DNA of 5,470 bases from Gammaproteobacteria bacterium (lineage in GTDB: Bacteria > Pseudomonadota > Gammaproteobacteria > Pseudomonadales > Porticoccaceae): positions 1 to 5,470 of the forward strand of contig QNFO01000105.1 of NCBI GenBank assembly GCA_003646355.1, given 5' to 3'. Below the pieces are notes generated by a model. That model ran no database searches, was not told the DNA's origin, and was given only the letters and a program-made list of their open reading frames with translations. The translations under genes were made by a program, and so were the position numbers. Below, piece by piece: positions 1 to 4,854 of this stretch (positions are counted from its first letter, which is position 1; every line of letters starts with the position of its first letter).

Positions 1-606
1 CAAAGGGGTTTGTACCCGTCCGACAGATAACACGCCGTCGTAGCCCACTTTGCGCCCCTTCAAGGTGGATGCGCGGGTCATATTAATACCGTACAGCCAA
101 TCAGCGCGGGAACGCGCCAGAGCCGAGGTCGACAGGGGAATAAATTCGCGGTTATCACGCAAGTTATCCCGCGCTTTACGCACCGCAGCCGGGTTCAAAT
201 CATTAATTAACAAGCGCTGTACGGTCGCCTTTTTGGTCTTACTGACCTTGAGGTAATTAATCACCTCATCGACCAATAGCTGGCCTTCACGGTCCGGATC
301 ACCCGCATGCACGATGGACTGCGCCTGCTTCAGCAACTTGCGCAATACCGCCAACTGCTTACGGGTCGAAGCCTTCGGTGCCAACTGCCATTGCTCAGGG
401 ATTATCGGTAAATCCTGCGCGTCCCATTTTTTATATTGGGGCTTATAAACATCGGGCTCAACCTGCTCCAGTAAATGACCAATGCACCAACTTACACAGT
501 CGCCATCACCCACCCAGATGCAGCCGTCACCGCGACGATGAGGTTTGGGAAGCACATCCGCAATCGCCCGACCAAGGCTGGGTTTTTCAGCAATATAAAG
601 CTTCAC
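1..606 (-). CDS. topB: DNA topoisomerase III, N-terminal 202 residues (3' end outside window)
   Basis: Type IA topoisomerase that passes single DNA strands through a transient break and helps decatenate replication and recombination intermediates in the cytoplasm. The minus-strand translation starts [20 protein letters not shown] and stays close to E. coli TopB as I know it. The Toprim domain is visible: E7 in IAEKPS and D103/D105 in [16 protein letters not shown], the conserved acidic residues that bind Mg2+. Further family blocks are [29 protein letters not shown] and, at the window edge, [11 protein letters not shown]. The active-site tyrosine lies beyond the window, so completeness cannot be judged. 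The start is GTG at 606-604: an in-frame TAA lies four codons upstream (618-616) with no ATG between, and the known protein begins at this point. No strong Shine-Dalgarno sequence is seen upstream. The gene is divergent from the 669-residue gene, and a LexA box lies 12 bases upstream of the start, so SOS control is likely. The identification is very secure. Confidence 0.96.
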   Translation of the reverse strand, partial: MKLYIAEKPSLGRAIADVLPKPHRRGDGCIWVGDGDCVSWCIGHLLEQVEPDVYKPQYKKWDAQDLPIIPEQWQLAPKASTRKQLAVLRKLLKQAQSIVHAGDPDREGQLLVDEVINYLKVSKTKKATVQRLLINDLNPAAVRKARDNLRDNREFIPLSTSALARSRADWLYGINMTRASTLKGRKVGYDGVLSVGRVQTPL

Positions 607-618
607 GCAACACCATTA

Positions 619-634
619 CTGTTTATTTGAACAG
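619..634 (-). promoter_or_regulatory. LexA (SOS) box upstream of topB
   Basis: The 16-base sequence CTGTTTATTTGAACAG matches the gammaproteobacterial LexA operator CTGT-N8-ACAG perfectly in both half-sites, and seven of its eight central bases are A or T. One further base on each side (A and T on the minus-strand reading) also fits the longer E. coli consensus. It ends 12 bases before the GTG start of topB, where LexA would block the promoter or initiation region. The nearest gene on the other side starts about 440 bases away, so topB is the obvious target. The match is seen directly; regulation of topB is inferred. Confidence 0.75.
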
Positions 635-683
635 TGATAGTAATGGATCAGGTATGGTATTTCTAGTCTCGACTTATTCGACA

Positions 684-706
684 ATTCAGCTGAAACCGGG
701 CTGAAT
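684..706. repeat. Inverted repeat (7-bp stem, 9-nt loop)
   Basis: ATTCAGC at 684-690 pairs perfectly with GCTGAAT at 700-706, and a T-G wobble can add one pair inside. No T-run follows on either strand, so it is not an obvious intrinsic terminator. It lies about 80-100 bases upstream of the topB start and could fall in or near the topB promoter region. Its role is unknown. Confidence 0.45.
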
Positions 707-817
707 AGCCAACTATCAAAACCTCAAGGGCAAGTACGTCACTAGCTACAACGAATGAGGCCATCTGCTTTCACGATAATTGAAGAAGGCGTCCCTGTAG
801 GGTCCTGCTTAACTAAG

Positions 818-853
818 CATGATTAAAGGGTATTGCGTCCCCTTTAATACATG
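818..853. repeat. Long inverted repeat, REP-like hairpin
   Basis: ATTAAAGGG at 822-830 pairs perfectly with CCCTTTAAT at 840-848 around a 9-base loop (831-839). Outside it, CATG at 818-821 can pair with CATG at 850-853 if A849 is bulged, giving a 13-bp stem. Neither strand has a following T-run, which argues against a simple intrinsic terminator. Read on the minus strand, the core GGGGACGCAATACCC resembles hairpins that accompany Y1/REP-associated transposases in gammaproteobacteria. That resemblance is from memory and unverified. Confidence 0.6.
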
Positions 854-908
854 ATGGCCAGTAACGGGCGTTTCGCAACCCCTGAATGTATTTTTATGTA
901 GACCGTCT

Positions 909-934
909 GACCAAGAAATAGCCGTTTATTGGTC
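909..934. repeat. Inverted repeat (10-bp stem with one mismatch, 6-nt loop)
   Basis: Positions 909-918 (GACCAAGAAA) pair with 925-934 (TTTATTGGTC) with a single G/A mismatch, leaving the loop TAGCCG. A G6 run follows at 935-940, not T, so it is not a terminator on the plus strand. It lies about 140 bases upstream of the 669-residue gene. It could be an operator for a dimeric regulator or an RNA structure; nothing in the window decides. Confidence 0.5.
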
Positions 935-995
935 GGGGGGCTAGCCTGGGATAAAAACACCTCGGTGTGAATACAATTGAATCTACATTTAGGAC

Positions 996-1024
996 TTGCG
1001 AGCCTCTCGCCACTAACCTACATT
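996..1024 (+). promoter_or_regulatory. Candidate sigma-70 promoter of the 669-residue gene
   Basis: TTGCGA (996-1001) and TACATT (1019-1024) are separated by 17 bases and each matches four of six consensus positions. Transcription would begin about 40 bases before the ATG. Alternatives are TTGGTC-N17-TAAAAA at 929-957 and a better -35 hexamer, TTGACG at 1023-1028, which lacks a good -10 partner. This is a weak prediction, offered because a promoter must lie in this spacer. Confidence 0.25.
998..1010. repeat. Short inverted repeat in promoter region
   Basis: GCGAG at 998-1002 pairs with CTCGC at 1006-1010 around a 3-base loop. It lies within the spacer of the candidate promoter at 996-1024, so if that promoter is right this palindrome could be an operator. 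It is short enough that chance is a fair explanation. Confidence 0.25.
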
Positions 1025-1060
1025 GACGAACTGAATGCCCAAGAATGGATTTTCTTAACT

Positions 1061-1066
1061 GAGAGG
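1061..1066 (+). promoter_or_regulatory. Ribosome binding site of the 669-residue gene
   Basis: GAGAGG lies 7 bases before the ATG at 1074. This spacing is good and supports that start codon, which is also followed by a proper signal peptide. Confidence 0.7.
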
Positions 1067-1073
1067 CAATAAT

Positions 1074-3083
1074 ATGTCCGTAAAGATTAATATCCGCCAG
1101 ACCTCTCTGGCGACACTCCTTTTAATATTTGCCTGTACCCAGACCCATGCGGGTTTTTTTGATGACATAGCAAATAAAACTAAAAATATAGCTAAGCAAG
1201 CTGTTGATAAAACGATTGATGAACTTGCCGAAAGTAAGCCTTCAAATCCGCCACAAGCACCACTCAAACCAAAACCAAAACCAAAATATGAACATCAGAT
1301 GGTTGCTGATGTTCAACAGCAGCTAAATCGTCTTGGCTATGATATCGGTATGGTTGACGGTCTTTATGGAAAAGGTACCAGACGTGCTATAGAGCGTTTT
1401 CAGACGGATCAAAATCTGGTAGTCAATGGCACACCAACCAAGCTTTTACTGTCACGGATGGAGGGGGTTTCTCCAGCGGTCACTAGGGCGCTTGCAAACA
1501 CGAGCCATGACAATGTCGCTCAAACGCCAAAACAAAAGCACGTTGTATCCGAACCTGCAAGTACGGAGCCGGTTGTTAAGAAATCAACAGCCTCTTCAAA
1601 ACCAAAATCTGTCGCTACTGCCACTATGAGCACCCCCTCAGTTACTTCATCTCAGAGTGACAATAATCTCGATAAAAAACAGGGGTTACCTCAAAACCCT
1701 GCGGGAGCAGAGGAGACATTAACCGATTTATATTCAACCCTTGTTAGATTGCGCCCTGATTTATTGGACAAGCCATTTGGTTCGCGCAAGAATTCCACCC
1801 TGCTCGATGTGATCTTGCTGGATAAGCCGGAACGGTACGGGCTGAGTTTCAAGAGTGTGCAGGAATTTATTAACAATGAGTTTACGCATAACCAGCGTCA
1901 TGCTGAATACAAAAGTCTGGTATTGAGTGCGGCTGTGGATGCACCGCTAATGTATCGGAAAAAAATTAATACTGGTTTATCTCAGTATGATTTTGACGCC
2001 CAAACATACGATATTCGAATATTGGAGGTAGCCACTATTTATGATGCTCCCTTTGTCAGGTTGTTTGAGGGGTTAAAAGAAATTAAAGGGCTAAAAATGA
2101 GCCCCAATGAAGGCGAAAGGCTGAACAAATGGTACAAGGAAGGTGGTCGTAATGGGCATGAAACTATCATTGGGTTCTGGAATTATAAAATAAAGAGCCT
2201 AAAACATACCTCCGAGCTGAATTCTCCCTCATGGATTAGCGGGCAGTTTATCGCTGAAGTTGAGCCACTTGAACTGATTTTTTACGGGGTGAGGAGTTTA
2301 AAGTCTCCAGCGGACGTACAAAAACAAAAGTCTCAATTAGATCCTTTAGCAGCGTGGAAACAAGCTGCTGCAGCTAGCCAGGTAGGCGGTAACGACACTC
2401 TAGAAAATCAAGAGTTTAAGCATGTAGCAACTTTTAGCTTGAAAGATATCTCAGAGCGCAGTTCATTAAACTCTACGCCGTTGCCACCTTTTGATCTTGT
2501 CGGAGTGAAGTTCGGTGATTCCCCTGAGTCAGTTATTGCAGCGATTAAATTACACAATACAGACTTGGTGATGAAAAAGGAGATGGCGAGCCTGAATATT
2601 CCTGAATCGTTGACTTATGTACACACGTTATCGAATGGAGGGAACAGGGCGAACTCTCTGGATCAGTTCAAGGTCTGGTTTGCCAAACCTCCGTTTAACA
2701 ATACGGTGATTGGCATTCACAGAACGTTAAGGTTGAAAGGTGAGAAAGCGGCGCCATTGAAAGCGGTTAAGGCCTCTTTGGAAAACAAGTACGGTAAACC
2801 GACTAAATCACCAAAGGGTCGCCCAAGTAGTAACAACACCTATTCTTCACATCAATATGTTTGGCTGGATGAGGGCTCTGCCGGAAAGCTTAGTGTACAG
2901 CTGACAGTTCGAGATAATGCCTTTGTAGAAGAGATGACATTTACGGCTGGTTTATCGGTTAATCAGCATGATATAACGCGTAAGTTTGAACGGAATCAAC
3001 AGTTGTGGCAAAGCTATCATAAAAAGGCATCCACACAAAAAATTGATGGGAATGTGCAAGCAGAAAATGTTCCTGCTTTTTAG
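1074..3083 (+). CDS. Secreted peptidoglycan-binding-domain protein of unknown function
   Basis: A 669-residue protein exported to the periplasm or cell envelope. Residues 1-26 form a signal peptide: basic start, LATLLLIFA core, cleavage expected after THA at 24-26. C21 lacks a good lipobox, because F precedes the A before it, so a lipoprotein is less likely. An amphipathic stretch (about 28-54) and a Pro/Lys linker (55-71, KPKPKPK) follow. Residues 76-129 are a PG_binding_1 domain, seen in VQQQLNRLGY, VDGLYGKGTRRAIERFQ and the GTPT end. A Ser/Thr/Pro/Lys-rich linker (about 130-210) leads to a middle region (about 214-465) and a last region (about 471-645, starting PPFDLVGVKFGDSPESVIAAI), neither of which I recognise. 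No catalytic motif is visible. The name rests on the binding domain alone. The gene stands alone between divergent topB and a convergent operon, has its own terminator, and is AT-richer than the right-hand genes (22 and 24 G+C in the 60-base samples 2041-2100 and 2521-2580, against 36 at 4021-4080), which may mean transfer. Confidence 0.9.
   Translation: MSVKINIRQTSLATLLLIFACTQTHAGFFDDIANKTKNIAKQAVDKTIDELAESKPSNPPQAPLKPKPKPKYEHQMVADVQQQLNRLGYDIGMVDGLYGKGTRRAIERFQTDQNLVVNGTPTKLLLSRMEGVSPAVTRALANTSHDNVAQTPKQKHVVSEPASTEPVVKKSTASSKPKSVATATMSTPSVTSSQSDNNLDKKQGLPQNPAGAEETLTDLYSTLVRLRPDLLDKPFGSRKNSTLLDVILLDKPERYGLSFKSVQEFINNEFTHNQRHAEYKSLVLSAAVDAPLMYRKKINTGLSQYDFDAQTYDIRILEVATIYDAPFVRLFEGLKEIKGLKMSPNEGERLNKWYKEGGRNGHETIIGFWNYKIKSLKHTSELNSPSWISGQFIAEVEPLELIFYGVRSLKSPADVQKQKSQLDPLAAWKQAAAASQVGGNDTLENQEFKHVATFSLKDISERSSLNSTPLPPFDLVGVKFGDSPESVIAAIKLHNTDLVMKKEMASLNIPESLTYVHTLSNGGNRANSLDQFKVWFAKPPFNNTVIGIHRTLRLKGEKAAPLKAVKASLENKYGKPTKSPKGRPSSNNTYSSHQYVWLDEGSAGKLSVQLTVRDNAFVEEMTFTAGLSVNQHDITRKFERNQQLWQSYHKKASTQKIDGNVQAENVPAF
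1269..1286 (+). repeat. Tandem hexanucleotide CCAAAA x3 inside the envelope gene
   Basis: Three exact copies of CCAAAA, preceded by a shorter CAAA unit, encode the alternating Lys-Pro linker just before the peptidoglycan-binding domain. Because the unit is six bases, slippage would lengthen or shorten the linker in frame and would not switch the gene off. A related CCAAAA occurs once near 1600 in the second linker. Confidence 0.6.
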
Positions 3084-3090
3084 TCGAATG

Positions 3091-3119
3091 ATCAAGAGCC
3101 AGCTTGATTTTTCCTTTTT
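3091..3119 (+). terminator. Rho-independent terminator of the envelope gene
   Basis: ATCAAG (3091-3096) pairs with CTTGAT (3103-3108) around a 6-base loop, directly followed by a T-rich tract TTTTCCTTTTT. It begins 7 bases after the TAG stop of the 669-residue gene. The stem is short and not GC-rich, so strength is uncertain, but the placement and T-tract are typical. Confidence 0.6.
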
Positions 3120-3121
3120 GC

Positions 3122-3148
3122 GGGAAAGAATGAGGGTCAAGTCTTCCC
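3122..3148. repeat. Bulged hairpin, possible REP/Y1-transposase repeat relic
   Basis: GGGAAAGA at 3122-3129 pairs with TCTTCCC at 3142-3148 with one bulged A, and the loop holds GAGGGTCAAG. The phrase GAGGGTCAAGTCTTCCC recalls the GGGGTCAGGTCTTGC-type ends that flank REP-associated tyrosine (Y1) transposase genes in marine gammaproteobacteria. No transposase is present in the window. The family resemblance is from memory and needs a genome search. Confidence 0.35.
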
Positions 3149-3220
3149 ATGCCACACCCCCCACGTGAGCTATAAGAAGGCTTTAACTACCAAAATCAAA
3201 CATCTGACGCTAGTACACTT

Positions 3221-3571
3221 TTAGCGATAGTGCACAACAACCCGCTCGACCTTACCCTCTGCATCAAACTCCATTACCTCTATAGCCAGCTTATCCATCA
3301 CCGACTTGTAATAAACGGCAATGGAATTAACACCTGCGCAAACATCGAGCAATTCAAAGTGTAGATCCGGTATTTTTTCTAGTGCCGCTCGCCAGTAATC
3401 AGCAATCGCGGCCTTGCCGACTAATGAACCCGTATCGACACCCAGTGACATTTTGATCATCGGTGTGATGATTTCAAAGTCATCACTGTAATGGCCGAGA
3501 ATGCGCTCCAGGTCGTGAGCATTCCATGCCGCTACCCACTCCTCGGCGAAGACCTGCGCATCAATATCCAT
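3221..3571 (-). CDS. NTF2/SnoaL-like small protein
   Basis: A 116-residue cytoplasmic protein with the cone-shaped NTF2-like fold shared by SnoaL cyclases, ketosteroid isomerase and limonene epoxide hydrolase. The N-terminal helix signature is clear (EEWVAAWNAHDLERILGHYSDDF, residues 10-32), followed by the GK-AIADYWRAAL helix and two C-terminal strands (SIAVYYKSVM and a closing VERVVVHYR). The length is normal for a single domain and no signal peptide is seen. Its ATG lies 19 bases after the stop of the acyl-CoA dehydrogenase gene, with AGGGACAGG just upstream as ribosome binding site, so the two are surely co-transcribed. The fold is used for many reactions and also for non-catalytic binding, so substrate and role are unknown. 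Context points to handling of a CoA thioester or hydroxy-acid intermediate made by the neighbours, for example double-bond isomerisation; that is inference. Confidence 0.88.
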   Translation of the reverse strand: MDIDAQVFAEEWVAAWNAHDLERILGHYSDDFEIITPMIKMSLGVDTGSLVGKAAIADYWRAALEKIPDLHFELLDVCAGVNSIAVYYKSVMDKLAIEVMEFDAEGKVERVVVHYR

Positions 3572-3590
3572 TTAGCCTGTCCCTTTTAAT

Positions 3591-4754
3591 TTATGACTTA
3601 GACAGCACCCAGCGATGTACTTCGGAGGGGCCGTCATAAATGCGGAAGGCGCGGATATCCCGATAAATACGTTCAATCACCGTATCGGTGCAAATGCCCT
3701 TGGCGCCGAGTACTTGCATTGATCGGTCGACCACCCGCCCCAAGGCCTCTGAACAATGCACTTTGGCGAGGCTGGTTTCGGCCTGCGCCCTTTCACCCTT
3801 GTCGAGCATCCAGCAGCCGTGCCAGGTGACCAGGCGACTGGTGTGCAGGTCAATCTTATTGTCGGCCAGCTGAAAACCAATGCCCTCGTGCTCGATAATC
3901 GGCTTGCCGAAAGCCATGCGCGTGCGGGCGTAGTCGGTGGCGATATCGTGACAGCGCTGCGCGGCACCCAGCCAACGCATACAGTGGGTTAAACGTGCCG
4001 GCCCGAGTCGTACTTGTGCGTAGCGAAAGCCCTTACCCAGCTCGCCGAGAATTTGGCTGGCGGGAATGCGCACCTGGTTGTAATCAACCTCACAGTGACC
4101 ACCGGGTGAGTTGCTGTCGAGGGTGTCGAGCATGCGCACCTGTTCAATGCCCGGTGTATCGGCATCGCACATAAACATGGTGGCGCCGATGTCGTTGCCC
4201 TCGTGGTCGAGAGTCTTGGCCATAATAATGTGGTAACCGGCACCGGGCATGCCGGTGATAAACCACTTGCGACCGTGAATAATGTAGTCGTCACCATCGG
4301 GGGTTGCGGTGGTCTTCATTAATGAAGGGTCGGAGCCAGCGCCGTTGTCGGGCTCGGTCATGGAAAATACCGAACGCATTTCACCGCGCACCATGGGGGC
4401 TAGCCAGCGGTCTTTTTGCTCCGGCGTTGCCACTTGATGCAATAGGTTGGTATTGCCTTCATCGGGCGCTTGAATATTCAGCGCCAATGGCCCGAGAGTG
4501 GAATACCCGGCAGACTCAAACACCACCGCCATTGAGCGGTGATCGAGACCCAATCCGCCATATTCTTTCGGCGCATGGGGCGAGAGCAAACCGGCTTCAC
4601 GAGCCTTGGCGACCAGCTCGACACGCAGCTCATCGGTGGGGCCGTGGTATTCCTGACGCGCATCTTTTTCGTAGGGCATCACCACATGGCGAATAAACTC
4701 ATCGGTGCGTTCTTTTAATGCCACCAGTTCCAGTGGTAGTTCAAAATCTATCAT
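3591..4754 (-). CDS. Acyl-CoA dehydrogenase family protein, ACAD10/ACAD11-like
   Basis: A 387-residue FAD-dependent enzyme of the acyl-CoA dehydrogenase fold, full length for the family. The helical N-domain (1-125) carries PKEYGGLGL. The FAD/substrate sheet domain shows FSMTEPDNGAGSDPSL (130-145) and the YIIHGRKWFITG block (157-168). The C-domain has GPARLTHCMRWLGAAQR (251-267), ARTRMAFGKPI (276-286) and RIYDGPSEVHR (371-381). In medium-chain enzymes the base is the Glu of YEGT; here the aligned residue is D374 in YDGPSEVH. This recalls the ADGPDEVH of ACAD10/ACAD11, which, with the GPxRxxHCMR block, supports that subgroup. Animal ACAD10/11 fuse an APH kinase domain to this domain and act on 4-hydroxyacyl-CoA; here the kinase is the upstream gene, 100 bases away. 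The likely reaction is elimination from a phosphorylated hydroxyacyl-CoA, though ordinary dehydrogenation is not excluded. The start is supported by AGAGGT at 4763-4768. The family is secure; the substrate is inferred. Confidence 0.95.
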   Translation of the reverse strand: MIDFELPLELVALKERTDEFIRHVVMPYEKDARQEYHGPTDELRVELVAKAREAGLLSPHAPKEYGGLGLDHRSMAVVFESAGYSTLGPLALNIQAPDEGNTNLLHQVATPEQKDRWLAPMVRGEMRSVFSMTEPDNGAGSDPSLMKTTATPDGDDYIIHGRKWFITGMPGAGYHIIMAKTLDHEGNDIGATMFMCDADTPGIEQVRMLDTLDSNSPGGHCEVDYNQVRIPASQILGELGKGFRYAQVRLGPARLTHCMRWLGAAQRCHDIATDYARTRMAFGKPIIEHEGIGFQLADNKIDLHTSRLVTWHGCWMLDKGERAQAETSLAKVHCSEALGRVVDRSMQVLGAKGICTDTVIERIYRDIRAFRIYDGPSEVHRWVLSKS

Positions 4755-4762
4755 GTGTTATT

Positions 4763-4768
4763 ACCTCT
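4763..4768 (-). promoter_or_regulatory. Ribosome binding site of the acyl-CoA dehydrogenase gene
   Basis: Read on the minus strand, AGAGGT lies 8 bases before the ATG at 4754-4752. It is a strong Shine-Dalgarno sequence in an otherwise AT-rich leader and fixes the start used here. Confidence 0.65.
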
Positions 4769-4785
4769 AATTTATTATTTGTTTT

Positions 4786-4800
4786 TAGTGCCAAACACTA
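4786..4800. repeat. Small hairpin in the kinase-dehydrogenase spacer
   Basis: TAGTG at 4786-4790 pairs with CACTA at 4796-4800 around a 5-base loop. It sits in the 100-base gap between the APH gene and the dehydrogenase gene. A second weak inverted repeat, GGAAT-CC-ATTCC, is at 4827-4838. Neither has a T-run on the minus strand, so neither looks like a terminator. They could be mRNA-processing or stability elements, or chance. Confidence 0.3.
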
Positions 4801-4854
4801 GCGACCTATTAACTAAACAAGGGAAAGGAATCCATTCCCACTACCTTCAATTTA

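Larger units (their letters stand above)
607..1073. other. Divergent intergenic region, hairpin-rich, no credible gene
   Basis: A 467-base spacer between topB and the 669-residue gene, which point away from each other. I find no ORF with a ribosome binding site and family resemblance, and no tRNA. It contains the LexA box at 619-634, inverted repeats at 684-706, 818-853, 909-934 and 998-1010, a short palindrome CCCT-GT-AGGG near 793-802, and a 7-base direct repeat CTACATT at 983-989 and 1018-1024. The right end must hold the promoter of the 669-residue gene. A structured small RNA or a cluster of degenerate REP-like elements is possible, but neither is shown. Confidence 0.6.

Noticed and set aside
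378..704. 108-residue plus-strand ORF
   Set aside because: Most of it is antisense to topB, which has unmistakable family motifs on the other strand. The composition (many His, Pro and Arg) is typical of a shadow frame.
755..826. A 23-residue plus-strand ORF in the topB/envelope-gene spacer (MRPSAFTIIEEGVPVGSC...)
   Set aside because: It has no ribosome binding site upstream, its end runs into the 818-853 hairpin, and it resembles nothing I know. A chance ORF is more likely.
946..972. ACACC-TC-GGTGT palindrome (959-970) next to an A5 run, read on the minus strand as a possible terminator
   Set aside because: The stem is 5 bp with a 2-base loop (or 4 bp with 4), too weak, and no minus-strand gene ends nearby for it to terminate.
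2952..3164. Two overlapping minus-strand ORFs of 63-70 residues across the end of the envelope gene
   Set aside because: They overlap the coding 3' end and the terminator of the real gene, lack family resemblance, and exist mainly because the region is AT-rich.
4304..4696. 130-residue plus-strand ORF
   Set aside because: It lies fully inside the acyl-CoA dehydrogenase gene on the opposite strand and is Arg/Pro/His-rich, as expected from antisense reading of GC-rich coding DNA.
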